DNA of 64,000 nucleotides from Chionis minor (GCA_013398295.1 VZSF01008843.1:243217-307216); one strand, 5' to 3'; positions 26,255 through 40,421 are shown, counted from the first letter of the stretch. Made by a program: numbers and translations. Notes: a model not told the origin generated them from the sequence alone.

Positions 26255-27060
26255 TCGGAACCACTTCCAGCGGCGTGGGCGGCGATACGCCTAGCATCTG
26301 CTGCTAGATGATCCGTTCTCCCATTGGAGAGTCTCCCATTCTCACCAAAAGGAAAAACTAATGCAAGAGTGGCTTTTGGTTTGGGCTTTTTTCCTTCCCC
26401 CCGCCTCCCAAAGCGTGCACATTACTTGTGTTATATATTATCCCACAACATCTGCGGCTGGTGAAACACAACTCCCACTGAAAAGCAGCATTTTGCACCC
26501 AAGCGGCGAAGAGAAAAGCAAGAGCGGGAACGTCAAGGTTTTTATTTAACCAAACAGGCCATGACCGGCTCGTTTCGCTTCATGAACGCCCGTCCCAGCG
26601 CCGGGCCCTGCGCTGCCAAAGGCCGCCGCTAGGTGGGAGCCGGCCCCCGCCCGCCGNNNNNNNNNNNNNNNNNNNNNNNNNNNNNNNNNNNNNNNNNNNN
26701 NNNNNNNNNNNNNNNNNNNNNNNNNNNNNNNNNNNNNNNNNNNNNNNNNNNNNNNNNNNNNNNNNNNNNNNNNNNNNNNNNNNNNNNNNNNNNNNNNNNN
26801 NNNNNNNNNNNNNNNNNNTTTGTGAAAGGCAAAAAGCGCACCCCCCGCCTTTCCCTCCGCACCAAACCTAAAAAAAAAAAACCCAAAACGTTAAAAATTG
26901 CCCCTCCGGAGCGGCAGGAGGCCGGGCCCAGCCACCAGCCGGCGGGCCCGGGCGAGGGGCGACAGCCTGGGAAAACGGGAGCCCCGGCGCGGCTTCGCAC
27001 GACCCCCCGGGACGGAACAATACAGCCAAATCCCGTTTCCGACTTGCAGGATACTGATAT
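26255..27060. promoter_or_regulatory. CpG-island-like candidate promoter, interrupted by gap
   Basis: This is the only strongly GC- and CpG-rich stretch in the window. It has GC boxes (cccgcccgcc at 26645-26655), an ETS-like ccacttcc at 26261-26268, an inverted CCAAT (cattgg, 26321-26326) and a CRE half site (aacgtca, 26530-26536). It ends in A/C low-complexity sequence after 27060. It lies 0.4-1.2 kb upstream of exon B in the gene's direction. It could therefore be a further MAST4 promoter, a bidirectional promoter, or the start of an antisense transcript. The 162-base gap removes its core, so a first exon may be hidden there. Confidence 0.65.
26657..26818. other. Assembly gap (162 N)
   Basis: A run of N inside GC-rich sequence; flanks are ...cccgccg and tttgtgaaagg.... 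The true length is unknown. Such gaps are typical where GC-rich promoter DNA resisted sequencing. Confidence 1.
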
Positions 27061-27080
27061 ATGTGCTCTGCCTTTTCATC

Positions 27081-27180
27081 CCCACTAAAAAAAAACCAAA
27101 ACCCAAAAACAACCCAAAAAAACAGGAAAAAAAAAAAACAAACCAAAAAAAAACCCACCCCGAAACAAAAAACCCCCACC
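27081..27180 (+). repeat. A/C-rich low-complexity tract
   Basis: About 100 bases almost wholly A and C (aaaacc, aaaaac, acccaccccg units), directly bordering the CpG island. The minus strand is T/G-rich. No long perfect repeat unit. Confidence 0.85.
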
Positions 27181-29020
27181 AGTGCTTTCAGCAAATACTG
27201 AAAAAAAGTCAACAGAAAAACACCCCAAATCCATAAAATCCAGTAACCTCTTTTCCCTATTTAGTTAGGGAGTACATGCTGACTTAAACGATAGACAATT
27301 ATTGACAAACTGTCAATGACGGGTCTGTTAAGAAACACATTGGACATCACTTAGCAAAGTTTCAGAAAGTTACAGCTACTAGAACTAGGAAAAAAAAATA
27401 ATCATTAAATCTTAAACATACTGTTATTATTTTCAAGCGCGAGTTCTCTGTGCTTTGAAATTTCATTACAGTTTAACAGCACCGAGCAAATTTCATGTGT
27501 GAATTATCACAAGGCTGACAGCTTACCGCATGAAGAAATAAATTCCTGTCATCAGACAAACTTGTCAAGATCTAATCAAAACATTTCAAGTATGTAAGAT
27601 AATAAATCATTAGCATCTATAACAGGTTGTGTGTTTTATATTCTAAAAAGGTACTTCTTCCACTCCCGTTTGTTAGAAAGAATTAGTTTCCAACTGTGAA
27701 GTCTACGTAGCAATGACAGCTTTTTGCCACTGCAAATGGATAAATAGGTAAGATATAGCTATTATATATTATACATTATTCTGTCTGTGTATATAGTATA
27801 TTACTCATACGTTCACATATATCTCATATGAGCAGATCTATTTAATTTATCCCCTTTAAAGAAGATCTGATACAACAAAGGTGTTCAGCAGAGGGTATTT
27901 TTCTATGCAAATGGCTTATGTCCATTTATTCCAACACAGTCAGCCCCAGAAATTTTCAGAAGGAGCGTATAAAGCTCTGGAATTTCACGGTACTGGCTGA
28001 AAAAGAAAAACACTGACCTTTAAATCTCTTTACCTACCTTCTAATTTTTGAGCTTTTAGGGTTCATGTTTACAAGCTTTGCTCCAGCCATTAGGGCTGAA
28101 AAGTCACTTAAAGAGAAAACACTTCCCTGCAGCAGCACAGCTCCAGTAATTGTGACTTACGGACATACACCACGGGAATTGTGATCCAATAACAGGAGTG
28201 GACAAACCTTTTCCTTTCCTCTACTGTAGACTTGTTTTACTCATACAATATTACCTTTTATACTTCCTGTGATGTCTCTAATTCAGGCTTAAATGCATGC
28301 ATTAAAAGGAGGACTGACTTGGGCTTTGTTCCTGAAATCATCCTTTGAAATCTGTGATCAACTGAGTTTCCAAATACGGAAAGAAGAAAGTACTAGCAGA
28401 TGACATCTCAATGCAACTGAAATATTATTCTATCCTTGTAGCAATTGTTTCATTCTGCACATCCACCTTGACAAACAGAGTGCAGCTGTGCAATCAATAG
28501 GCAGTAGCTCAAATTTAATACCTCTGTGGTCGTGACAACAAAAAGCACAATCAAAACAATCAATTTTTATACCTGTTGTTCCACTATGTGTCATTTTGTG
28601 TTAGTCTTAAAATTCCCCTTCAAAAACCCTATCAGCTGTACACCAAGACATGCCCGGACTCCCACAGCGCTTTTCCTGTCCCCTGGAGAATGGCCAAGCC
28701 TGAACCCTCCCAGCTTCTTGTCCTTTTCTGCTTCTCCCGAGCAGGGCTGGTAACAGCACTTCTGGTAGTCCTCAAACCAGACCATGAGCGGTGGGGCCAG
28801 CCCAAAAGCATCAGAGCTAGAAGTTAAACGACTGTGAGCAGCATAATTATAGCTGCCTTTTTTTTTTTTTCCTTTCCAGTGAATTACTGTCTAAAAAAGT
28901 TACATCCCAGGGAAGAAGAAGAAAAGAAATGCCTGCAGCTGTATGCAAGGAGGGAGCAGACTGCAGACAGATTGATGACCTCTTTCAGAGCACCTATTTG
29001 AGGATGTCGGGACAGCGCTG

Positions 29021-29060
29021 CAGGTCTCCAGGGGATAGAGCAGGTCTCCAGGGGACAGAG
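29021..29060 (+). repeat. 20-bp tandem duplication
   Basis: Two adjacent copies of caggtctccaggggayagag differ at one base (t in the first, c in the second). A recent or conserved short tandem duplication in otherwise single-copy sequence. Confidence 0.9.
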
Positions 29061-32000
29061 CGGACAATGAAAATGCCCACCAGAGATGGGGATACACTCA
29101 CAGGGTGGAGACTCAGCTGGGTCTTAAGATGGCTTAACACTTCAGTGTGTGCAACGGGAGCAACTCAGAGTTTACATCTGAAAATGGTAAGGCAATTTCA
29201 AACATACAAGGCAGCACCACAAAACCTACTGATTAAATACTTATGCAAAACATAGAAGTCCAGCGGCATTTCACAAGTACCCTATAAAGGTGAAACTCTG
29301 CTGCGAATCAGTTTTATAGTACAGATTAGATAGTAAATGATGAGGGAGGTGGTGTGATTCGACTGGTTTCCACCCACTCCGCAAAGGAGTTTGGCATTAC
29401 ATGTCCAAGATCCTGAAAAAATAAATCACATTTTAAGAGATAACTAATAAAAGAGTGCTGAGCTGTGACTGCTTGGGCTGAAACACTATTTACAGGGTGC
29501 AGCTGTAATCCTTGAAGTAAATATGCTAGTTTATCCCAAAGGACATTTTTCATTTAAGACCACCCTTCTGAAGAGAACGACACAGGAATATTCAAGATTT
29601 CAAACTGCCTCTTCCGACAGCACATCTGCCTCCCGGAGCACTTGTGCTGCCCGTACCTGTACATATTACCATTATTACTTCAACCACCCTCCATGCCACC
29701 TGCTCTCTAGGTCAACAATATAACCCTCAAAACAGACGCTTACATTTATATTTGATTTATCTGAAGTGATAAATAGCACAAGAGTATTTTAAAAGCTCGT
29801 TGCACATTATTCACACGGAACTTTCAGAAGAAGTGGAAACAAATAACTATTTTCACAGGTCCTGAAAAACAGCGAGGGTATTAAATCTGGCAGTACGCAA
29901 ATGACAGAAACAGACTGTTCTGAAAGTTAATTTTTTGTATCAGTTCTGTATTTTGAGGTATAATTATTAAATGTGCAACTTGAGCTCTGCATGACAATAG
30001 AAGCAGATTTTCAGACAACTAGTTAAAAATTAACCTGGGGAAAGAAATGCAGCATCGTGGAATTCATAAAAAACTGATTCTAATACCCCCCTTCAAAAGA
30101 GTTCCTTATATTTATTTCCTTTTATCTGAAGTTTATAATCTCAGATGATGCAAATATAAAACTAGTTGGACACTATAACACGCTACAGTTTAGGTTTGAC
30201 AACAGGACGCGATCCTCACTGGCCCTATCATTTTTGAGGCAGCAAGGAAACTAGAAGAGAAAATATATTTGCCATTTTAAGCACCACTCTTCTGTTTACA
30301 TAATACATTGTTTAGTGCAGAGATACTGAAAATTTATTTTATTGTGATCTCTTGGTATAGAGCAACTGCATCTGAAAACAGGAATGTTTCAGGCAGCAGA
30401 AAGAATGCTGGCTTTTTGCATACATATATGCACACAATATGAAATTGAAAGAAAGCCTGGAAATTTATTTGTTCATTGACCTACAAGACAACCTGTATCT
30501 TTTAAACAGATACATTACGTTATAAAAGTGTGAAGAAAACAGGAGCCCATCACTCAAAGTTGTCACTTTCTCTCAGTCTTGTAATTTGTCCTTGAATATG
30601 TAGCTGCGCATATGGCACAGACCCACAGGCAAAGCTGGATGCTAGAGTCTGCACTGATGGCAGCTCAAACGCAGTCCTTTCAAATTAAAGTGAGAACCAT
30701 CACTACATTCAGGATGTTCCATATTTTTGCCAGAGCAGACAGCATGATTCCTGATACTGCCTTTGACCTTGGCTTTCTTGCAAGGTAGTTCACTATCATA
30801 CCAGTTGGGACAATAGACAAATATTTTTACAGCTATAACAGTAAATACATTTCAGTTAATAAGTTAATATTTCACAGATGATGAAATTCCACTGACACTC
30901 ATTGACCTGGTACCATGCACTCATGTTTTAATTTTTTTCCTTTGCTGACTGTGTTTGCTTTAGGGTATACTACCAACCAGCAGGGGATTAATTAAATCTC
31001 TTTCTATACATAACCATTTGCATTACAGAAATGATATAATGAGGATTGGAATCTCCAGTTCTGATGGAAAATACAACCTGGCCATGCAAGGACAAACTGT
31101 AATCCATCCATCAGATTAACAGGAAAGAATTTTTCATGGTGATTAAAAAAAGCACCCCACACTAAGCTTCTCTTTCTCCTATCAGAATCTGTCAAGAAAA
31201 ATAATTTCCTTCTTTTCACCGTATCATTGTAAATGGTTATTAAAAACAGTGCTTCTCAATTTCTCTCTCTAGAAATGATTAGATCTGAACTTGTTTCCCA
31301 AACTCATCAGCAAAGAATTTTAAACAGCACCACTAAAACCATATCTATACTGAATGTCAGATTAACCTAAGAAATATGCTGCAGATATTTTCTATAATTT
31401 ACTGACTTTTTAGAAACTAAATTCAGGATCATATTGTTAGATCATCTGCTTAGCTACAGAGATGCTTAAAATACAGAAAACGAATACCGAAGCTCTTGCC
31501 AGTATCATGCAAAATACCGAGAGGACACAGAGTTTAATTCCCAGACCTTTCTCCACACTGCACAGAATTTATGCCTGCAATCACACAAATCCTGAATTGC
31601 CATGGACAGCTTAGTCCCAGCACATCTTCCCATAGTCCCAGGACCAGTCAAACTGCCTGGAACTGCTGTTTCCTAAGAAATCTCACCTTCATGGTGACAG
31701 AGTGCCGGAGCCTTCAGGACAATGTGCATGGCACTAGAATAGTTAATGGTATACCTGTTCACCCAGCGTTATCCCAAACAAACTACAAGTTCAAAGCAAA
31801 TTAAATATATTATTTGGATTAGTTCTCTACCTCAATAGAAGTTATATCTCCATAAAAATGTCTTTTGCAAAGTATATTATACAAAATCAAATGGGGAAAA
31901 AATCAGCTGTTTGGCTAACAAGCAACTCTATTTCTTTAAATAATCAGTTTATACCAGTCTTCAAATCCATGGGTCACAAATCAGCCAATGATGCATTTAA

Positions 32001-35000
32001 TGTTTTTAGTGTCTTCCAACCTTTCGCTTCTCTTCAGCTCAGAAATCCCTTACTAGTCAGGGGAAAGAAAAAAAAAAAGCCCTGGGTTTATTTGAAATTA
32101 TAGTCACTGCTGAAGAAAATAAAAGACCCTTGCTTTGTAGGCAAAGCTAAGGATCCAGGTCACATCTATGCATTAAGCTGTCAAGAATATATGGCTCCAA
32201 AAGTTGCCCAGTAACCCCTTTCATATCACTTAACCTCAGGGCTTTCCATAAGATCGAGGGTATTGGTTACTTGACCTAAAATAATTCTAGAATACACCTC
32301 AAACCAGACAAGAATTCCCACTTTTCACAGAGTATTTTCAGTGTTCATATATAATCATGTATATGAGTGTGTGTATATGTAAGTATTTTAGTCGGCTGAA
32401 GTGTCTTCTCCATATTTTGTACATTACATCATGTTTTCAAGCCCAAAATACATCATTACGCACTACACAACGGGCCAGACTGAACCCACGCATGGTAACA
32501 AACACAACTGAAACCACCCATCGTGGCTTGGATAGGCAGATGACAATAAAAGCGACGCATGCAAATAACATTCCCAAGTGGGTGAATGGAGAGTTACCCA
32601 ACCCCAGGAATAAGCCAGCTGCCACAGCTGAGCTAGAGATTACACAAGGAGTAGGCGTCTGCAGCCAAGGGCAGGGTGGTGCCCACACATCCCTCGCTAA
32701 CCAGAGCAATGAATGACTTGCAATTCTCCAAGTCTCATTTCCTCCGCAGGATTCATTTCTAGCTCTGTTATTTGGGACGAAGAGCACCAGGGTCACTCTA
32801 ATTTCATGCTATCAGTCAAGCAGCAGTCTCTTTCTTTTCATAGTAAAGAAAATAGCTAGCTTCATATTTGATCCCAAGCTTTTCAGCTGAGCTTAAAGAG
32901 TGAATGGTTTCTGAAAATTAAAGACAACCTCTCGAGAAGCCCGGTCACATCAAGAATAGCAGGTACAGTAACTCAGCTGTTCAGTCCTTAGATGTCAGCA
33001 AACTAATTTACTATCAACTTGATTGTTTTCCTCAAGGCTCTAAAAACCTGTGGCGGCAGCCCCCTTCAAATACACTTGCCAAACTTATTTTTAAATGATA
33101 CATAGCACACAAAAGATTATGGTTTGAAGATGTAATCTCATTTGCAGGGAAAAGTAAATTTAAAGATTACAGCTTTAATTTTGCAATCCAGAGTCCTAGA
33201 TGTGGCACAGAAGCATAGCAAAAACAGCAGAGCAGAAGAAAAAAGGGTGAATTTGCTCTCATAACAATCCATAAATTGCAACAGGAGTAGCTTCAGAGGA
33301 CCATTATGATAACTTATTCCCTGAAATAAACAATAACAGCCACCTAAAATGTGTGTCTGTATCAACTAAATAAAAAGCAAGATGCATGATAGTCCCCTGT
33401 AAATAAAAAGCAGGTTATACTTTAAAACCTGAGAAACAACACCCTTAATAAATGCTCCAAATCCTCCTTGTATGTATTATATTTTTGCACAAATTAGCCT
33501 GAGGGAGAGGTAATATTGAAAGGAATAAAGCGCGCAGCTTAGACAGCTCATTAATCTTTCTCATTACTTAATTTTAGTTTTACAAGGCCGTGAAGTAGAT
33601 TACTGATCCACCCTGTGTGTGAAACAGCCTGTCCAGCACTGAACAGTCATCCAAAATAATGGGAGCGACTGTTCAAAACCCTTTTTCATTTCACCAGACT
33701 ACACCGCTTTCAGAAATTTAAGTCAAAAGGTCACGGTCTACAAAATTTTGGAAAATGCAGAAAAGAGTGTCATCTCGGAGTCGTTCAGGACTGCAGCTGT
33801 AACTCTATTGTTAGAAACCGCTCTTAAAATTACTCTGTCTTGACTTGCACCAAAAATTCCTTCAAGACTGGGCATGCAACGATCACAAGGGAACAGTCAC
33901 AGCTGCTAAAAATGCCAAGAGCATTACAAATAAACAAATCCAGTTTTATTCTTTCCATTGTTGTCTCATACTAATATTAATCTGTAATTAAGTCAGCTGT
34001 CATTTCTACTATATACACATCTACTCCTTAAAAGGTTGTTTCTAAAGGAAGTGACAGCTGACGTCAAGGCTACCTGACCACCAATTTTATTTATTAAACT
34101 CTTTAAACATCCCTTACTGAATTCAAAATTGAATAATCAAGCCCAGCATAATCTAGGTGAGTTTGGGGACCCTTCTGGTTTATCTTACATTAAAGTTATA
34201 TAAACCAATGTGCATCTCATGAAAACTCCTGGACCTGCTCCCCAGCTCACATCCATTCAGTGCACTGTTAATACATATTGTGAACAATGATCAAAGGGTA
34301 CAAAGAAAATTACATTGAAATAAATGGCTTGAGAGAAGATCTCCAACACTGTAGTTGGACCAAGAAAGGGTACATGGTCAACTCAATATTAACATCATCA
34401 GCGAGTATCTTGCAAGAGTCCAAAGGGCTCTGTTTATTCTGTCAGGCTGGTTTCTCACTGACTCCCCAGTTACAAAGTATTTGGAAGCAGACAGGCAGAA
34501 ATTAAGTTTTGGTGCTAGTTTTTGAGAGGTACTCCGCATGCCTCCAATTGCTTTGGCAATGTTAGGCTAAGACTTGCCACATCAACAGAATTTTATCGTT
34601 ACAATTGTCTATTTCTCAACTAATTTAGGCAAAAACAAATCTGTGTTTGACCACTCTCCCAAAACGGCTGGACAGCTTGGCAGTCCCAGAAATAAGACCA
34701 ATTTTCCTAATAATAAAGCTCTGGGAGAAAGTCCTAGGGAAGAGGAACCTTTTAGTTCCTCAAAAAGCCTTAACAATGGAATGGAAGTGTCTCCCACCCT
34801 CCCCTAAAGCTGCAGCAAGTCCATTCCACACAGATCATGTGAAAACACTCCCAGAAATTGAAAACGTAAGCAATCAATTTTGAAGATATTTAGTAATTAG
34901 TCCTAAAAGGAATTCCAAGGATAGAAAGCTCCCTTGCCTTCATCTAGTTTATGAGTGATAGCATCTGTAACCTCATGAGGCATCCATTAAGTTCAGTAGT

Positions 35001-38000
35001 TAATTACATCTGCTCTGACTGGACATTATTTACAGAACAAGCAGATGTAATTTTTCGTTGCTTAGCTAGTCTTCATGAGGCACCCCATCTTACCCCTCTC
35101 AAATCACTGCTTCTCAACAGAAGCAAGGAAGAAGGAAGAGGCATAGGGAGCTCTGATCGCTTTTTGCAAAGGAATAGTTAAAGGCCATCATCCACTTAAT
35201 GAAGAAATCGACGTGCTGAGCACCATGTGAAAATTTGGAAAAAGCAGTTGCCAGCCAGTATTTACATCTCTGTAAGCAGCCAACAGAATTTTAACTTCTC
35301 TCTTTGCCCTCAAAAGTGAATGGTCTCTGATACTGCTTACGTCTGCTGGGCTCCAAACTGCAGCCAAACTGAAACATAAATCCTTGACAGAAGTGATGAA
35401 AGAAAGGGCTCTGTTGCTTCCTTCCCAGATAATAAATATTTTTTATGGCAAAAGCCAATAGCCACAGAAGTTTTGCATTTGTATTATGTGCAGAGGAAGA
35501 GAGTCATCCCCTGGAAACACAAGGTGGTTACACACCTACTGTGACTCATTCCAGAGTTAAAACACAAAGTATTTCAACAACAACTTTTTTAGAATTAGTT
35601 CTGGAAAACAGTATTTTCAGTGAAAGCCAAACATTAAACTGAAACGGCTCTCTTGTCATCTCTTTCATACATCCTTTCAAAACAGGTATTTTATCTGCTT
35701 AGGAATATTTAAATTAAGCGTAAAGACACAAAAAAATTGGCCATTAAATGGTCTTCTCAATTTTGACGAGGTAAAACTGTAATAACCACCAACCTTACCC
35801 TAATTTTAAGATTATAATCTTAGACTATCTTAGTTTCAAGGGAACAGCACTGCCTGTCACATTCACCCATGGCAAGGCTCTGAAGGTGAAATATAAAATG
35901 TTTATTATATTAAAATATAAAGTGGTGCTTGGCCAAACCAAAGATTAATTTACAGATCAAACTGAGTGTGGTGAAAGGTTTATACTGGTGTAGTCAAGAC
36001 AATCTTCAGGCTTAGAGGAGGTGGAATATATCTTGGGAAAGCAACATCTATTGCTATCAAAATTAAAGGCAGCAGAGCTGGGAACCATAGGCACTGATTG
36101 ACCTCATCCCTGGGCATATTTTTAAATAACCACATCCTGGTTTATCCTCCAGGTCTCTCATAAATTGTGCAAATGTCAAGTGAACTAAGGGGTTTGGATC
36201 TCTAAGATTTCTCACATGAAAAAGCATGTGATACGTCTAAACATCTTTCACAGATTTCTTTCTGAACAACCTTACATTTAACACAGATAATTCAGACTTA
36301 CTTGGTGCCAAGAGATCTGTTTCAGAGTAAAGGAAAATTCATCCCCAATTAAAGTACTGGTAAACCACATGCACTCACTCCCAAAGCACAGATTTGAGAA
36401 ACTGCAGACTGTGCCTAATGACTTTTAGTTCTGATGGGCGATTAGTGTGCTCTGTAATGGACTGACAGAAACAGCTGATTCTATTACAAGGACATGTTCT
36501 GGCTAGGATTTTCTCTCTGTTGCATTTAAGTTATAATTATGAACTCTCTTGAAAATATATGAAGACAAAAGATATTAATCAATCTCTAAAACTTCTGTCT
36601 TCTGTCCTTTACCATACTTCAAATTAGACCAAACACTGACTTCATCAGCAGGAAAAGCCTCTCGGGTACTCAGGATTGTCTGTACCGTCGTTGTTCTTCC
36701 ATACTCTCAAGCACAGAGTTCTCTTCATCCTCTACGCCTCTTGGAAGAAACTACAAGGCTTTTTCATTCAGGTGTTGGCTTCAAAGGCAGATTTTAAGGT
36801 ATATTCCAGTTTGTACCTATGGGTACAGAAGAAATTTCTGAAGTCCTTCCAAGACTTGCCAATTCATCAAAAATTGTCACTGAACAGGCCTTTTCTTCAA
36901 AGAGGATTTGGGAGGGGGATTTTCCCGAACCTTACAGATCTCACAACAGTTAGTCCAATCTGGATTGAACGCTTTCAGGTTCAATCCAATGCATGGTTAA
37001 AGCATTCTGCTCACAATAGTTTCTGGGTAGTTAAAAAGTCTTTAATACACTGTTTTTAACTCAACACCTTTAAGGTACTATAAGAGAATTAGTATACCAG
37101 AATCAAATCCGTGCTTCTCTGATACACATTTCATACAACCTAGAAAATATTATACATACTGGAAAGCAAAAGTAGCGTGTAAATAGGCAAATTTTTAGTA
37201 CATAAAAAAAATTAAGCACAAAACTGGTGCAAACACCTAAAAAACAGCTATATACCTCCGCACAAGCTTTCTCACTGTTGTGTTTCAAGTTTTGTTGCAA
37301 TTTTCTTTTGCTTATCCCACTCCGCTAACAATCAGCCTCAATTCAATAGCTTTTCTCAGAGTAGAACTTACAATTTTGATGCGCTTGCCATGTACGTTAT
37401 AAGACTTTTCAGAGATTGTTTTGCATTTTTGTTTGAGAGGGACCAAACTGCAAAGAAAAAGCTAAAAAGATAAAGGTTTAGTAACCATCTGCGAAGAAAT
37501 AACCTAAACAGCTTGCAAAGAAAGACTCGAGATTTAATTTTCCAATAGCAACCTTCTACCTATATGCTCTTTGGTACAATAAGTTGTCTTCTCCATCAAG
37601 AAAATCCTTAGTTTATTTTCTTTAGATGTTTAACTCATTAATCCATATTTAGACACTAATGTTTCCTCTCAGCCGGTGCTGCCACAAGATGTACTATTGC
37701 TCACCAAATTCTCACAAGACAAGTGCAACTTCAGCAGCGAGAACCAAGGATTAATAAAAGAATTAGAGTGATCCTGTAAAATCATTCATTGCATACGCAA
37801 AACTGAGTTAAGTTCATTCATTCTCCTATAAATTTAAATTCTGTGATAACTGATATTTTTCATTTCAGTTTAGAAAGTTTAGACATTAAAACAGGTTAGA
37901 AATTGATAAAATCGTTCCAACATATTCTGACTGCAACAAGTTCAAAGCACTTTTAAAATATTTTCACTTTTTCATTTCATTTCACGTTTTCACAGTAAAA

Positions 38001-39659
38001 GCACAGCAAAGAAAAGGAAAGATGGTGATTTTCATTTAAATCCTATTCTTGGGGCTAAAAGATTACACCAAATTTACTGACACATTTTAAGCATTTCCAT
38101 TTACTTAAGAGGAAAGACTTTTGGGATTTAAGGTTTTATTTTTAATATGGAATTTGTATTTGTTGAATTCAGACTTTTAACATCGGAAAGCAAAACCACC
38201 ATCTAGTCCAGAAGTTATGGATAGCTGGCTACAGGGGGACTTAAGTAACATATATAAACCCAAAGTAATCCCAGTGCAGCTTCTGGGGTTACTGCAGATT
38301 TACATATATGCTACTGTAGACCAAATATCTTAAATGGTCTTTTCTCACTTATATGATTTTTAAAAAAGCAAGTCACAGGTAACACTCTTGATTCTTTTGC
38401 ACTGTTATTAATTCCCCAGTATCTTCTTAAATAATGAATTAGACTACGATTTTTTCTGCCCATCATTTATTTTTATAAAAGTATTTATCTTTGAAACAAA
38501 TTAAAACATCAGCTTGACATTTATCTAAGAAAAATACTGAGACGGCTCACACAGAGACAAGAACTATCAGAGATTTGGCAAAAAAAAATACATATCTTCA
38601 GAGGAAAAAAGCAGTTTTTCAGAAGTAGTAGGTCTGCTCTCTTGGTAAGAGATGAGCCCCTGGGAAAGTACATTGCTTTGTTAACATGGTGTTGGAATAT
38701 ATTTCAGTGGGAGGTAAAGCAACTCAAATCATACTCCCTCCCTTGCCTGAAGCTGTAAGAAGCTAGCCAGCATTTATGCCAAGTCTGCTTAAATTGCAAT
38801 GTACAACTTGCTCAAAAAAAATGAAATCAATACACATTATGCCTACTTATTTAAAAATCAATGGACATTATAGATGAATAAAATATTCTTTTAATTTTCC
38901 TGATAATTATAATTGAATATTTATAAGCCTCTCTACCCAAGTTTAACATTAAATGCAGATGTACACAGAGCATTTAAATGTGTACTGGTTCTACAAAGCA
39001 GAATCTGTACTGTAAAACAAACTAGAAAATTAATTGTAAAATAACTACTGAAGAGTACTAAACCTTATCTTCAGTCTTAATACTTCAAGTTTTGCTAATT
39101 TCAGTATATTTAAATAGCATTCCTCTGCCTTTTCAGCCCTAGAGAGATAATGAACAGGATACAAAACTGATAAAGCAAATGACTGACAAAAAGATAGTAT
39201 TTTCAAAACAACATAGGGACATTACTGCACAAATTTCCATTAATTTTAATGTAGAAAGTGGGAAATTAAGGTCATTGTACTGTCTAAAAACCTGGATTTG
39301 TGCCTTCCTTCATACCTAACAGGCTTTTGCCTTCATAGATTCAGGTATTCCTATAAAGGCAGATAAGCGTCTGAAGCCTGAGAAATGCAAGGAGCAAAAA
39401 AGGTCTGAAAAAACCAACAGGCAAATAAACAATATAACAGCAAGATACAGGAAAGGGAAATTAATCTGCCTACAATGCCAGTTAGCTGCCATGTGCAATA
39501 CTGAGCAATAGAGCAAAGCAGAACTTCTAAGTGCTTCCAGATTAATTCTAGAAGACTGAAAAATAAAACAGAAGTATATTTGGCATCAACCAACTACCCT
39601 CTGTAACAGGCATCCCACACACCTACCCACAGGAGGATAACCTATGGGATAGTGTTATC

Positions 39660-40055
39660 AGCATCTACTTTTCAGGAATGATGGATTAAAGTGTATGGGC
39701 AGGGAAGTGGCTCTCTACGTAAAATTCACCAGGATAAAAATATTACAGAAGAAAGGCATCACGGAATCTCTTCGGGCAGGAATCCCAGATCTCAAAAGAT
39801 TGGCAGTTTCAGGACTAGGCTACCAACTCTCAAATTAGGACAGCGACAACAATCGGGAAACATTAAATAAGGTTAGGGAAGCTGCAAAGTTAGGACAAGT
39901 CACAAAAGTGGAAGACTTCAGTTGCCCATATAGACTGCACCAGTGCCTCATTAGGATAAGCAATAGAGAATATTTTGGACTTCATAAATAATTGTTTCCT
40001 GGAAGACCAGTTTGAACTCCAAGAAGAAATGCTATTTTAGATTTAGTTTCCAGTC
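39660..40055 (+). mobile_element. Old CR1/L3-like LINE endonuclease-domain remnant
   Basis: From 39698 the plus strand encodes GREVALYVK, then ~40 residues to LGYQLSN, a stop, NNRETLNKVREAAKLGQVT, then VEDFSCPYRL. In the same overall frame, 40022-40051 encodes RRNAILDLVS. With two compensating shifts, LDFINNCFLEDQFEL lies between. This order matches the C-terminal half of the apurinic-like endonuclease of CR1/L2/L3-type LINEs: GGVALYV, then (V)YRPP, then GDFNYPDIDW, then LDF...FLxxQ, then RxNALLDLVLT. The frame is surprisingly well kept for a relic. The exact family cannot be named without a library search. Confidence 0.75.
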
Positions 40056-40421
40056 TTCTACATTCTTTTTTAATTTTTAGCACCCACAGCACGATTTTGT
40101 CTTGATTTTGCTGCAGCAGCATTCCTCCTAGGCAGATGACTTCATCCCAAAGGGCTGATCAGTTCCCATCACACCTAGTCCTTCCTTTTGCACCATCATC
40201 TCCTCCACAAACCAGGGCTGCTAATCTCTTCTTGCCTGCTGAGTCCCACAGATGGAGGCGGCAGGTATTAGAGAGAATGTTATCACAGAAACCTTAGATT
40301 TCAGTGTCCCACTTGGCAACCTGAATTTAGCCTCAAGAATATCCTTCCTCGAACATCCTACCTCAGAAATCCATTTAACTGCATTTACTAACATACTCTC
40401 CCCACTATCAAAATCAACTTC

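Noticed and set aside
26629..27000. Open frames spanning the gap
   Set aside because: They are open only because N is translated as unknown. No evidence of coding.
31247..31275. hAT-like terminal repeat (cagtgcttctcaa)
   Set aside because: Only a partial match and no partner inverted repeat or 8-bp target duplication found.
35345..35372. 28-nt minus-strand microexon (tttcag ... gtaagc)
   Set aside because: Acceptor and donor look acceptable, but 28 nt would break the A-to-B frame and the peptide matches nothing in MAST kinases.
36967..36990. B-box-like ggttcaatcc
   Set aside because: No A box or acceptor-stem pairing nearby; chance match.
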